Below are positions 1 through 7,019 of a stretch of 13,375 nt of DNA, piece by piece. The notes below the pieces were generated by a model, which was not told the DNA's origin, did no database searches, and saw only the letters and a list, made by a program, of their open reading frames with translations. The position numbers and the translations under genes are program-made. Each line of letters starts with the position of its first letter. Positions within the stretch are counted from its first letter, which is position 1. Origin of the DNA: Phycisphaeraceae bacterium (GTDB lineage Bacteria; Planctomycetota; Phycisphaerae; Phycisphaerales; Zrk34); contig JANQJT010000001.1 of NCBI GenBank assembly GCA_028281485.1, positions 1-13,375 on the forward strand, written 5' to 3'.

Positions 1-1469
1 TTGAGGCCTTGGCGGCGACCGATGAGGCGTCCGGTGAGGTGGCCGATGATGTTGACGTGGGGGTGATCGATGGCCTTGCGGAGTCGGGCGGTGGCCTTGG
101 CGGGGGATTGTGAGAGGGCGGTGTGGGGTGAGGCGACGACGATGTCGAGTTGTTTGAGCAGGGAGTTGGGGTAGTCGAGCTTTCCATCGGCGAGGATGTC
201 GACCTCGGAGCCTGCGAGGATGCGGATGCCGGGTGTTTGTGCGTCGGCTTCTCGGACGGCGGCGATGTGTTGTTCGAGGCGTTTGGGGTCGAGGCCGTGT
301 GCCTGGTGTTGGCTGGTGGAGTGGTCGGTGACGGCGACGGTGTGGAAGTGTCGGTCCATCGCGACGGCGGCGAGTTCGGCGATGGAGAGTTTTCCGTCGG
401 AGGCGGTGGTGTGAGCGTGCAGTTCGCAGTGGATGTCTTTGAGTGTGAGGAGGTCGGGGAGTTGGTTTTTTTCAGCGAGGGCGATTTCGCCGCGGTCTTC
501 GCGTAGTTCGGGGGGGATGAGGGGTAGGTTGAGGGCGGCGTAGATGTCTTTTTCTGTTTTGGAGGCGAGGGGTGTGGCGTCTGTGAGGTTGTCGGCGTCG
601 TCGGCGTGGTATAGGCCGTACTCGTTGAGGCGGAGGTCGAGAGAGATGGCGCGTTGTCTCAGGAGGACGTTGTGTTGTTTTGAACCGGTGAAGTAGAGGA
701 GTGCTGCGCCGTATTGATCGAGGGGGACGAGTCGGAGATCGACCTGTACGCCGTGCGAGGTGCGGACGGAGGACTTGGTGGGGCCGGCGACGAGGGTTTC
801 GGTGACGTAGGGGTCGTTGCGGAAGAGTTCGGAGACTTTTTCGGGGTTGTCTGCGGCGGCGAGGATGTCGATGTCGCCGATGGTTTCACGGCCGCGTCGT
901 AGCGAGCCGGCGTAGTCGATGCGTCGGACGCCGGGTGCGTGGTTGAGCAGTTCGAGGAAGTGTGTGGCGATGTGGAGGGCGCGTCCGATGCGGACGCGGT
1001 CGCCGGAGGATTGTGTGAAGGTGATGGCCTTGGCGATGTTGTCGAGTTTTTTCTTGCCGATGCCGGGCAGGTCGGTGAGCTGGTTGGCGGCGATGGCCTT
1101 GGAGAGCTGGTCGACGGTGGTGATGTCGGCTTGTTTCCAGAGGAGCGCGACGGTTTTGGGGCCGAGGCCGGGGATGTCGAGCAGTTCGATGAGGCCTGGG
1201 GGGATGGAGGCGAGGAGCGTGTCGTGTTCTTCGACCTTGCCGGAGTCGACGTATTCGATGATTTTTTCGGCGAGGCCCTTGCCGATGCCGTCGAGTGTGG
1301 TGAGGGCGGAGATGCCCTGTGCGGCGAGATCGGCGGCGTCGGTGGTGAGGTCTTTGAGGACGCGTGCGGCGCGCTGGTGAGCGGTGATTTTGAAACGGTT
1401 CGCTTCGGTGATCTCGAGGACCTTGGCCATGCGGTCGAAGATTTGTGCGAGATCGGCGTTGGTGGACAT
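1..1469 (-). CDS. polX: DNA polymerase/3'-5' exonuclease PolX (PHP domain), C-terminus cut by window edge
   Basis: Family X DNA polymerase fused to a PHP phosphoesterase domain, a bacterial base-excision and gap-filling repair enzyme. I translated 489 residues from the minus strand. Helix-hairpin-helix motifs lie near residues 61-66 (GIGKGL), 99-104 (IPGLGP) and 135-140 (PGIGKK). The polymerase active site is GSLRRG (188-193), then GDID with Asp199 and Asp201, and Asp244 in VQVDLR. The thumb motif YFTGSKQHN starts at 259. The PHP domain carries metal-ligand motifs HAH (351-353), TDH (381-383), Glu422, His449 and GHLTGR (476-481). All expected catalytic residues in the visible part are present. 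The family is usually about 570 residues, so roughly the last 80 lie outside the window. The ATG at 1469 has no Shine-Dalgarno and sits 7 bases from a TATACT hexamer. The PHP domain suggests 3'-5' exonuclease activity; this is known for the family and not shown here. Confidence 0.96.
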   Translation of the reverse strand, partial: MSTNADLAQIFDRMAKVLEITEANRFKITAHQRAARVLKDLTTDAADLAAQGISALTTLDGIGKGLAEKIIEYVDSGKVEEHDTLLASIPPGLIELLDIPGLGPKTVALLWKQADITTVDQLSKAIAANQLTDLPGIGKKKLDNIAKAITFTQSSGDRVRIGRALHIATHFLELLNHAPGVRRIDYAGSLRRGRETIGDIDILAAADNPEKVSELFRNDPYVTETLVAGPTKSSVRTSHGVQVDLRLVPLDQYGAALLYFTGSKQHNVLLRQRAISLDLRLNEYGLYHADDADNLTDATPLASKTEKDIYAALNLPLIPPELREDRGEIALAEKNQLPDLLTLKDIHCELHAHTTASDGKLSIAELAAVAMDRHFHTVAVTDHSTSQHQAHGLDPKRLEQHIAAVREADAQTPGIRILAGSEVDILADGKLDYPNSLLKQLDIVVASPHTALSQSPAKATARLRKAIDHPHVNIIGHLTGRLIGRRQGL

Positions 1470-1476
1470 GGGGGGG

Positions 1477-1482
1477 AGTATA
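1477..1482 (-). promoter_or_regulatory. Predicted -10 box of polX (leaderless)
   Basis: On the minus strand the hexamer TATACT is followed by seven C residues and then the ATG of polX. Transcription starting about 7 bases after the hexamer would begin at or next to the start codon. No good -35 hexamer is visible. The inference of a leaderless mRNA rests on spacing and on the absence of a Shine-Dalgarno. Confidence 0.5.
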
Positions 1483-1490
1483 GGGCAAGC

Positions 1491-1518
1491 CAACAGGCAA
1501 CAGCCAACAGCCAAGAGG
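1491..1518 (+). repeat. Heptanucleotide tandem repeat, four copies
   Basis: Four contiguous 7-base units: CAACAGG, CAACAGC, CAACAGC, CAAGAGG. They lie between the divergent polX and zinc-ribbon genes. A 14-base stretch starting at 1487 (AAGCCAACAGGCAA) recurs exactly at 1940-1953, on the other side of the zinc-ribbon gene. Confidence 0.8.
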
Positions 1519-1535
1519 GAAGGGGAGGGGTTTGG

Positions 1536-1541
1536 TATGAT
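1536..1541 (+). promoter_or_regulatory. Possible -10 box for the zinc-ribbon gene
   Basis: TATGAT lies 35 bases before the ATG at 1577, which would give a leader of about 29 bases. The same hexamer appears before dus. There is no clear -35 element. Confidence 0.3.
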
Positions 1542-1576
1542 GTTCGGGTCTTCCAAAGTGAAAGCGGGGTAGCACG

Positions 1577-1936
1577 ATGGGTTCGTTTGGTGTGTGGCAG
1601 ATGGGTCGGTTGCTGTCGGACGGCGATACGGTTCGCGCGGATGATTCGGGCGCGGCGCGAGAGGCGTCGAGCCAGGGCCGGATCGTGGCCAATGAGTTGG
1701 CTCGTCTGGAGCTGGTCTGTGAGGCGATGTGGAACCTGATGAAGGAGAAGACGTCGCTGACGGACGAGGACCTGCTGTCGGAGATGGCGCGTTTGGACCT
1801 GATGGACGGGAAGGCGGACGGGAAGAAGGACAAGGGTGGGCCGGTGATCTGTGGGAAGTGTGATCGGCCGAACTCGCGTCGGCATGATTTTTGTATTTAT
1901 TGTGGTGAGCACATCCGCGTGAAGCCGTTTCAATGA
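1577..1936 (+). CDS. Small protein with C-terminal zinc ribbon, function unknown
   Basis: A 119-residue protein that I do not recognise as a named family. The N-terminal third is polar and probably disordered. Residues 35-76 are rich in Leu, Glu and Met and look alpha-helical, followed by a charged Lys/Asp/Gly linker (77-88). The C-terminus is a rubredoxin-like zinc ribbon: Cys92-x2-Cys95, a 10-residue spacer, then Cys106-x2-Cys109-Gly. Such ribbons bind one zinc and often serve in nucleic-acid or protein contact. No signal peptide or membrane segment is seen. The ATG at 1577 is preceded only by a weak AAAGCGGGG. The strong plus-strand codon bias toward G in the third position matches its neighbours, so it is probably a real gene. 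It is divergent from polX and 79 bases upstream of the first TPR-like gene, with which it could be co-transcribed. Confidence 0.75.
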   Translation: MGSFGVWQMGRLLSDGDTVRADDSGAAREASSQGRIVANELARLELVCEAMWNLMKEKTSLTDEDLLSEMARLDLMDGKADGKKDKGGPVICGKCDRPNSRRHDFCIYCGEHIRVKPFQ

Positions 1937-1943
1937 GCGAAGC

Positions 1944-1957
1944 CAACAGGCAAGAGG
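1944..1957 (+). repeat. Heptanucleotide tandem repeat, two copies plus a degenerate third
   Basis: CAACAGG then CAAGAGG, followed by CATGAGC as a possible decayed third unit. It starts 7 bases after the zinc-ribbon stop codon and matches the first and last units of the array at 1491-1518. Confidence 0.6.
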
Positions 1958-2002
1958 CATGAGCTTGAAGGTCTGAATCCAGCAGTCGAATCCAATAGTG
2001 AT

Positions 2003-2009
2003 AAAGGGG
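2003..2009 (+). promoter_or_regulatory. Ribosome-binding site fixing the start at 2016
   Basis: AAAGGGG is 6 bases before the ATG at 2016. An in-frame GTG at 1998 lies upstream of this site, so the ATG is preferred. It also gives a signal peptide that aligns with that of the downstream paralog. Confidence 0.7.
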
Positions 2010-2015
2010 CCAGCG

Positions 2016-3176
2016 ATGCGCAAGCGTGAAGTGTTGATGATGGTGATGTGCGTTGGGGTGATGGGTGGTGTGGTGTGGGGTGAGTCCAAGCCGATCGAGC
2101 GCGCGGAGGCGGAGGCTTGGGCGGCGCGGTTTGGAGCGGCGATGGAGGGGCAGCGTGGGGGTCAGATCGATGCGTTGTTGGACGTGGGTCAGATGTTTGA
2201 TCGTTCGGTGAAGGGGTTGGCTGGGCCGCGGGATTTCGTTCGGGGGTTGCGTCAGGGTTTCATGTCGCAGCCGGTGGGCCAGCAGCTGGCGCAGGCGATC
2301 GCGGGGGGATCGTATCGTTTCCTGAACATGCGTCAGGAGAGGGGTGTGTGGTATGTGCGTTTCCGTTTGCTGCCGGGTACGGGTGGGTTGAATTATCACG
2401 ACGTGGAGTTGGGTCGCGGGTCGGGGGGTGAGGTGGTGGGTGTTGATGTGAAGCCGGCGTCGACGGGTGAGTGGATGTCGGAGTCGCTAAGGCGGATGTG
2501 GCTGGGGGCGCTGGCGCACAACGACCGGACGGTGCTGGATCGGTTGCGGGGTAAGGACAAGACGTGGGTGTCTCACATTGATGAGGTGAGCGCGTTGATG
2601 CGGTTCGTGCAGACGGGTCGGCACGCGCAGGCGTTGCGTCAGTACGAGGCGTTGCCGGAAGCGGTGCGTGACATGAAGCTGGTGATGCTGTCGGGTCTGA
2701 TGGCGGCCGGCGAGGTGGACGAAGCGAAGTACATGGTGATCATGAATCGGTACGAGCGGTTGTACGCGGGTGATCCTTCGGTGGTGCTGATCTCGCTGGA
2801 CCTGTACCTGATGCGTAAGCAGTTCGATCGTTATTTTGAACTGGTAGATCAGCTGGACAAGATGGTGGGGGGCGATGGTTTTTTGCATCTGTACCGCGGG
2901 TCGGGGTACCTGGAGCGGGGGGACCTGGTGAAGGCGGAGGCGGCGTTTGCGAAGACGATCGCGGCGTGTCCGACCCTGGAGGATGGTTACTGGGCGATGA
3001 TCGATCTGGCGTTGCGTACCCAGAATCATGCGCTGACTGCGAAGACGCTGACGGGGATGCAGAAGCACGCGGGCGTGGAGTTGTTGGATCTGCGGACGGT
3101 GCCGGAGTACGCGGGATTCGTGGCGAGCGAGGAGGGCAAGAAGTGGATCGCGGAGCATCAGGCGGAGGGTGAGTGA
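2016..3176 (+). CDS. Secreted TPR-like protein, paralog A of a tandem pair
   Basis: A 386-residue protein of unknown function. Residues 1-22 form a signal peptide (Arg/Lys-rich start, then a Met/Val/Gly hydrophobic core ending at VVWG), with no lipobox Cys, so export to the periplasm or beyond is likely. Residues 30-150 are a mixed domain with beta-strand patterns around 98-145, including YHD at 127-129. That pattern is shared with paralog B (GYHD) and is loosely NTF2-like; this is a guess. Residues about 189-350 are helical and TPR-like, for example a unit at 297-320 (GYLERGDLVKAEAAFAKTI). The last 17 residues (FVASEEGKKWIAEHQAE and on) nearly match paralog B. No catalytic motif is visible. 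It may be co-transcribed with paralog B, 99 bases downstream. Confidence 0.85.
   Translation: MRKREVLMMVMCVGVMGGVVWGESKPIERAEAEAWAARFGAAMEGQRGGQIDALLDVGQMFDRSVKGLAGPRDFVRGLRQGFMSQPVGQQLAQAIAGGSYRFLNMRQERGVWYVRFRLLPGTGGLNYHDVELGRGSGGEVVGVDVKPASTGEWMSESLRRMWLGALAHNDRTVLDRLRGKDKTWVSHIDEVSALMRFVQTGRHAQALRQYEALPEAVRDMKLVMLSGLMAAGEVDEAKYMVIMNRYERLYAGDPSVVLISLDLYLMRKQFDRYFELVDQLDKMVGGDGFLHLYRGSGYLERGDLVKAEAAFAKTIAACPTLEDGYWAMIDLALRTQNHALTAKTLTGMQKHAGVELLDLRTVPEYAGFVASEEGKKWIAEHQAEGE
3142..3176 (+). repeat. 35-base exact direct repeat shared by the two paralogs (copy 1)
   Basis: The last 35 bases of paralog A, including its TGA stop, are identical to positions 4426-4460 at the end of paralog B. The surrounding coding sequence is much more diverged. 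Confidence 0.85.
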
Positions 3177-3195
3177 GGTGTGGGTGAGGTGCGGT

Positions 3196-3201
3196 TATAC
3201 T
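3196..3201 (+). promoter_or_regulatory. Possible -10 box upstream of paralog B
   Basis: TATACT lies in the 99-base gap between the paralogs. A start about 7 bases downstream would give a leader of roughly 68 bases. No -35 hexamer is evident, so paralog B may simply be read through from paralog A. Confidence 0.3.
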
Positions 3202-3261
3202 GAGGTGGGCGTTTAGCGTTAAGCGGCCGGGATCGAATGAAAGCGACGAGGAAGTCTTTTT

Positions 3262-3267
3262 AAGGGG
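3262..3267 (+). promoter_or_regulatory. Ribosome-binding site of paralog B
   Basis: AAGGGG is 8 bases before the ATG at 3276. A GTG at 3273 immediately precedes that ATG in frame. Spacing slightly favours the ATG. Confidence 0.65.
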
Positions 3268-3275
3268 TATGCGTG

Positions 3276-4460
3276 ATGCGGATGCGTAAAGTGTTTGTTG
3301 TGTTGATGTGTGTGGGTGTGATGGGGAGCGTGGCGTGGGGTCAGGCGGAGCCGACTGAGGAAGGGGCGGCGGCGAAGAAGATCACGAAGGCAGAGGCGGA
3401 GGCGTGGGGGGAAGAGTTTACGGAGATGACGCGAGATGGGATCGGGTTTGTGGCGGATGGCATGATTAACAAGCCGGCGTTCAAGCGTCGGGTGTTTGAG
3501 GGGCTGGAGGTATTGCCGGAGGGCAGGGAGTTTGTTGAGAATCTTCAGTATCGATTCTGGTTCGGGGTGCAGTCGGCCGGTGTACAAGAGGGGGAGTATT
3601 TTCGCGTGCTCCGCGTGCGTGAAGTGGATGGGCAGTGGCACGTGTTGTGTCGGCATGTTTCGGGTGACGGGGAACTTGGGTATCACGATTTCGTGATCGC
3701 GCGTGATTCGGCGGGTGATATCCGAGCGGTGGATTACATGGGAAATTGTTCGGAGTTCCACTCGGCTACCATTCGGATGTCCATGACGATTGTGCTCGCT
3801 CGGCAGGGGTATTTGGATGTTGAGAAGCTGGACGAGAAGACTCGCTTGATGTTTGAGAACTGGGACGCGTTCGTAAAGATGATGGAGTTGAACGGTTCGG
3901 GGAGAGTTGCGGAGGCCTATTCCGCTTTTGCGGCCTTGCCCGAGGGTGTGCGCCATTCTGAAATGGCGATGCCCGTCGCGATCGACATCGCTGAGAACCT
4001 GGAGAGCGATGATGCGAAGGCGTTGGTGAAGCGATACATCGAGTTGAACCAGAATGACCTTGATCCGGTTTTAGAGTATGGCTCGTATTACCTGGACTTG
4101 GAGATGTATGACTTGTATTTCAAGAGTATCGATCGTCTGGATCGGCACCTGGGCGGGGATGGTTATCTCGACTTGCTGCGGGGAGATGGGTATGCGGTTC
4201 AGGAGAAGTATGAGCAGGCGGCGGCCTGTTATCGTCGCGCGGGGGGTGTGGTGCCGGAGTTGGGTGAGGCGTATTGGGGGCTGTTGCGGGTGGGGTTGGA
4301 TACGACGAATCACGTGATGGTGGCGGAGGCCTTGACGTTGCTGAAGCAGAAGGCGGGGATCGCGTTTGAAGATGTGCGTCATGTTCCGGCGTTGGAGGCG
4401 TTTGTTGCGAGCGAGGCGGGGAAGGAGTGGATCGCGGAGCATCAGGCGGAGGGTGAGTGA
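3276..4460 (+). CDS. Secreted TPR-like protein, paralog B of a tandem pair
   Basis: A 394-residue paralog of the gene before it. Its signal peptide (residues 1-23, ending VAWG) resembles that of paralog A: both contain VGVMG. After it comes a longer charged linker (GAAAKKITKAEAEAW), then the same mixed domain with GYHD, and then a helical TPR-like region ending in a unit around DGYAVQEKYEQAAACYRRA. The shared phrase LGGDGYLDLLRGDGY matches VGGDGFLHLYRGSGY in paralog A. The C-terminus GKEWIAEHQAEGE is nearly the same as in A. Overall protein similarity is clear but modest, so the duplication is old, apart from the 3' end. A strong terminator starts 26 bases after the stop, making this the last gene of the plus-strand unit. 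The function is unknown; TPR folds usually mediate protein contacts. Confidence 0.85.
   Translation: MRMRKVFVVLMCVGVMGSVAWGQAEPTEEGAAAKKITKAEAEAWGEEFTEMTRDGIGFVADGMINKPAFKRRVFEGLEVLPEGREFVENLQYRFWFGVQSAGVQEGEYFRVLRVREVDGQWHVLCRHVSGDGELGYHDFVIARDSAGDIRAVDYMGNCSEFHSATIRMSMTIVLARQGYLDVEKLDEKTRLMFENWDAFVKMMELNGSGRVAEAYSAFAALPEGVRHSEMAMPVAIDIAENLESDDAKALVKRYIELNQNDLDPVLEYGSYYLDLEMYDLYFKSIDRLDRHLGGDGYLDLLRGDGYAVQEKYEQAAACYRRAGGVVPELGEAYWGLLRVGLDTTNHVMVAEALTLLKQKAGIAFEDVRHVPALEAFVASEAGKEWIAEHQAEGE
4426..4460 (+). repeat. 35-base exact direct repeat shared by the two paralogs (copy 2)
   Basis: Identical to 3142-3176, covering the last 11 complete codons and the stop codon of paralog B. All synonymous positions match. 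Confidence 0.85.
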
Positions 4461-4485
4461 GTCGGATGGAAATGGTGAAATGAAG

Positions 4486-4514
4486 AAGCCCCGGCGTGCG
4501 AGCCGGGGTTTTTT
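4486..4514 (+). terminator. Intrinsic terminator, probably bidirectional
   Basis: The stem CCCCGGC (4489-4495) pairs with GCCGGGG (4502-4508) around the loop GTGCGA. It is extended by G-T and A-T pairs and followed by six T residues (4509-4514). It ends the paralog unit. On the minus strand the same stem is followed by CTTCTTCATTTC, so it may also stop transcripts of the small convergent gene at 4525-4761. Confidence 0.85.
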
Positions 4515-4524
4515 GTTGGGGGTT

Positions 4525-4761
4525 TTAGTCTGTGGGGTCCTGGTCGTGGTGTTTGTAGAGGCGGAGGAGGGCTGCGGCGGCGACGGTCTTGAGTTGATCG
4601 GATGAGGCGTGCCGGAGCCAGCGCTTGATGTGGGGGGGCAGGGCGGTGGAGCGCCATCGTTGGTAGAAGGGGATGGCGGCGAGTGTGCGGAAGGTCTTTG
4701 CGTCGTGGACGCTACCCGGAAGCCCGTGTTCGTTTTGATCGTGCGTGGTGGGTTCGGACAT
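4525..4761 (-). CDS. Small hypothetical protein, 78 residues
   Basis: I do not recognise this protein. It has a polar N-terminus rich in His, Thr and Asn, then a basic aromatic stretch around residues 24-50 (FRTLAAIPFYQRWRS, HIKRWLRHASS). An amphipathic helix follows (LKTVAAAALLRLYKHH) before an acidic end. There is no signal peptide, membrane segment or Cys. It is likely real because the ATG at 4761 has GAGGG 6 bases upstream, the codon use (C-rich sense strand) matches other minus-strand genes, and it ends next to a terminator. It lies 145 bases downstream of recG on the same strand, so it could be the last gene of that operon or have its own promoter. The basic helices could bind nucleic acid, but nothing shows this. 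Confidence 0.6.
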   Translation of the reverse strand: MSEPTTHDQNEHGLPGSVHDAKTFRTLAAIPFYQRWRSTALPPHIKRWLRHASSDQLKTVAAAALLRLYKHHDQDPTD

Positions 4762-4767
4762 ATGGAG

Positions 4768-4772
4768 CCCTC
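4768..4772 (-). promoter_or_regulatory. Ribosome-binding site of the 78-residue gene
   Basis: On the minus strand GAGGG stands 6 bases before the ATG at 4761. It is the only convincing Shine-Dalgarno among the minus-strand genes whose starts are in the window. Confidence 0.6.
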
Positions 4773-4841
4773 ACGGTCGGTGACCCCACGCCACGAGTGG
4801 TATCGGGAGGTTCGGGAGGCGACTGAACCGAGGGGTGTGAC

Positions 4842-4856
4842 GGGTGTGTGACACCC
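4842..4856 (-). terminator. Weak hairpin downstream of recG
   Basis: GGGTGT and ACACCC form a 6-base stem around a 3-base loop, about 50 bases after the recG stop. There is no T-run on the minus strand, so it is at best a weak terminator or a 3' stabilising hairpin. The rest of 4762-4906 holds no other feature I can support. Confidence 0.25.
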
Positions 4857-4906
4857 CCGGAAAAGTAAGTGAAAACGAACGGGAAGTAATCGGTCGTTTG
4901 GGTGGG

Positions 4907-7009
4907 TTATGCGACGTCGCCGAGGCCGAGTGCGGACTTGTAGTGTTTGAAGAGTCGTGCGCGGAGGGTTTTGTGGGCGGGGTTTTCGAGGAGAGGGTCG
5001 GAGGTGATGAAGGATTCGGCGTCGGTTTTGGCGAGGCGTAGGAGGTCGAGGTCGGTCTCGAGGTTGGCGACGCGGAAGGGGGGCAGGCCGGATTGTCGTG
5101 CGCCGATGAGTTCGCCCATGCCGCGGATGTGGAGGTCGGCTTCGGCGATGTCGAAGCCGTTGGTTGTGTTGGCGATGGCTTCGAGTCGGAGGGTGGCGTC
5201 GTCGGTGGTGGGGTCGGCGATGAAGACGCAGAGTGAGCGGTGTGAGCCGCGTCCGACGCGGCCGCGGAGCTGGTGGAGTTGTGCGAGGCCGAATCGGTCG
5301 GCGTGTTCGACGACCATGAGTGAGGCGTTGGGGACGTCGACGCCGACTTCGATGACGGTGGTGGCGACGAGGACGTCGATCTCGCCTCGACGGAAGCGGT
5401 CCATGATTTGAGCGCGGGTGTCGGGTTTGAGTTGGCCGTGGACGGTGGCGACGCGTTTGGAGGCGAACCATTTTTCTTCGAGGAGCTTGGCGTGTGATCG
5501 TACGGTGCGGAGGCCTGTGGAGGAGTCTTCGATGGCGGGGAGGACGACGTAGAGCTGTTCGCCGGCGTCGACGCGTTTGGCGAGATAGGTGTAGACGTCG
5601 TCGTGTTGTGATTCGGAGACGACGCGTGTGTCGATGGGTTGTCGGCCGGGTGGGAGGGCGTTGATGGTGGAGATGTCGAGGTCGCCGAAGAGTGTGAGGG
5701 AGAGGGTTCGGGGGATGGGTGTGGCGGTCATGACGAGTGTGTGTGGGATGGCGTTGGGGTCGGCGGCCTTGGAGCGGAGTGCGGCGCGCTGGGTGACGCC
5801 GAAGCGGTGTTGTTCGTCGATGACGACGACGGCGAGGTCGTGGTATTCGAGGGATTCGGTGAGCAGTGCGTGTGTGCCGATGACGAGGTCGGTTTTTCCG
5901 GCGGCGATGTCTGCGGCGGTTTGTTTTCGCTGGGCGGGTGTCATGGAGCCGGTGAGCAGTGCGATGTTGAGGTTTGAGCCGGTGAGCATGGCGTTGATGG
6001 AGGCGTGGTGTTGTTCGGCGAGGAGTTCGGTGGGGGCCATGAGCGCGGCCTGTTTACGGTCTGCGGCGGCGAGGAGCATGGCGTAGAGGGCGACGACGGT
6101 TTTTCCGGAGCCGACGTCGCCCTGGATGAGGCGGTTGGCGGGGGCGGGTTGGGAGAGGTCTTTTGTGATGTCTTTGATGACGGCGTTTTGTGCGTCGGTG
6201 AGTGTGAAGGGGAAGCGGTCGCGGATGTGTCGGTCGATGGCGGGTGTGGTGGGGAGTGTGGGTGCGGTGAAGTGGGCGCGGGTGTGGTGTCGTTTCATGG
6301 TGAGGCCGAGCTGGAGGAGGAGGAGTTCGTCGAAGGCGAGGCGTCGTCGTGCGGCGGCGACGTGGTCGGGGTCGAGTGGGCGGTGCATGGCGCGGTAGGC
6401 ATCGACGAGGGGGGGCAGGGCGCGGGATTGTCGGTAGTCGTCGGGCAGGTGGTCTTCGATCTGGGGGAGGAGGGGATCGAGGAGGGGGGCGATGATGCGG
6501 GCGATGGTTTCAGAAGCGAGGTCTTCTGTGGCGGGGTAGATGGGTTGGTAAGCGGCGTCGGGGTTCGGCGAATCGGTTTGTTGTTCGTCGACGGCGTGCC
6601 ACTTGGGGTTGGTCATCTGGAGGTAGTCGCGGAAGGTGGTGAGCTTGCCGGTGACGGCGATGCGCATGCCGGGCGCGAGTTTGTCGCGGAGGTAGGGTGC
6701 GTTGAAGAAGACGAGGTCGAGTGTGCCGGTGTCGTCTTCGAGCGTGGCCTGGAAGCGGCCCTTGCGGGAACGGCCGACGGGGGGGATGTATCGGCAGTTG
6801 GCGATTTCGCCGAGGGCGGTGGCGGTGGTGTCGGGTTGGAGCCGGCCGATGGGGATTTGGCCGGCGTGGTATTCCCATCGGTGCGGGAGGTGTTTGAGGA
6901 GGTCTGCGGCGGTGTGGATGAGGAGGCGGTTGAGCGCGGCGGCGCGGCGCGGGCCGACGTCGGGCAGGTCGGTGACGGGCGTGGCGAGGGTGAGTGGTTG
7001 GTCTGCCAT
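4907..7009 (-). CDS. recG: ATP-dependent DNA helicase RecG
   Basis: RecG, the superfamily 2 helicase that remodels stalled forks and Holliday junctions. It is 700 residues, a normal length. The N-terminal region carries a helix-hairpin-helix-like segment (LPDVGPRRAAALNRLL, 15-30) and the OB-fold wedge (about 64-140). The helicase motifs are intact: Walker A GDVGSGKT (297-304), motif Ia MAPTELLAEQH (324-334), DEQHRFG in place of DExH (398-404), motif III TATPIPRT (428-435), motif IV HGQLKP (524-529), motif V region ATTVIEVGVDVP (549-560) and motif VI QLRGRVGR (580-587). The TRG-like region, including FDIAEADLHIRGMGE (619-633), follows. The ATG at 7009 is only 10 bases after the arsC stop and has no Shine-Dalgarno, so translation may be coupled. 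It is the third gene of the lipoprotein-arsC-recG run. Confidence 0.98.
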   Translation of the reverse strand: MADQPLTLATPVTDLPDVGPRRAAALNRLLIHTAADLLKHLPHRWEYHAGQIPIGRLQPDTTATALGEIANCRYIPPVGRSRKGRFQATLEDDTGTLDLVFFNAPYLRDKLAPGMRIAVTGKLTTFRDYLQMTNPKWHAVDEQQTDSPNPDAAYQPIYPATEDLASETIARIIAPLLDPLLPQIEDHLPDDYRQSRALPPLVDAYRAMHRPLDPDHVAAARRRLAFDELLLLQLGLTMKRHHTRAHFTAPTLPTTPAIDRHIRDRFPFTLTDAQNAVIKDITKDLSQPAPANRLIQGDVGSGKTVVALYAMLLAAADRKQAALMAPTELLAEQHHASINAMLTGSNLNIALLTGSMTPAQRKQTAADIAAGKTDLVIGTHALLTESLEYHDLAVVVIDEQHRFGVTQRAALRSKAADPNAIPHTLVMTATPIPRTLSLTLFGDLDISTINALPPGRQPIDTRVVSESQHDDVYTYLAKRVDAGEQLYVVLPAIEDSSTGLRTVRSHAKLLEEKWFASKRVATVHGQLKPDTRAQIMDRFRRGEIDVLVATTVIEVGVDVPNASLMVVEHADRFGLAQLHQLRGRVGRGSHRSLCVFIADPTTDDATLRLEAIANTTNGFDIAEADLHIRGMGELIGARQSGLPPFRVANLETDLDLLRLAKTDAESFITSDPLLENPAHKTLRARLFKHYKSALGLGDVA

Positions 7010-7019
7010 GTGGGGCAGT

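Noticed and set aside
1491..1518. CRISPR-like array
   Set aside because: The units are 7 bases with no spacers between them, and there are no cas genes in the window.
886..1833. Long minus-strand open frame spanning the start of polX
   Set aside because: Its translation is Arg/His/Pro-rich out-of-frame sequence lying over polX and the zinc-ribbon gene. The polX frame has all family motifs, and the openness is a side effect of high GC and skew.
4762..4906. Riboswitch or small RNA in the gap between recG and the 78-residue gene
   Set aside because: Apart from one short hairpin I see no conserved riboswitch core, promoter-terminator pair or extended pairing.
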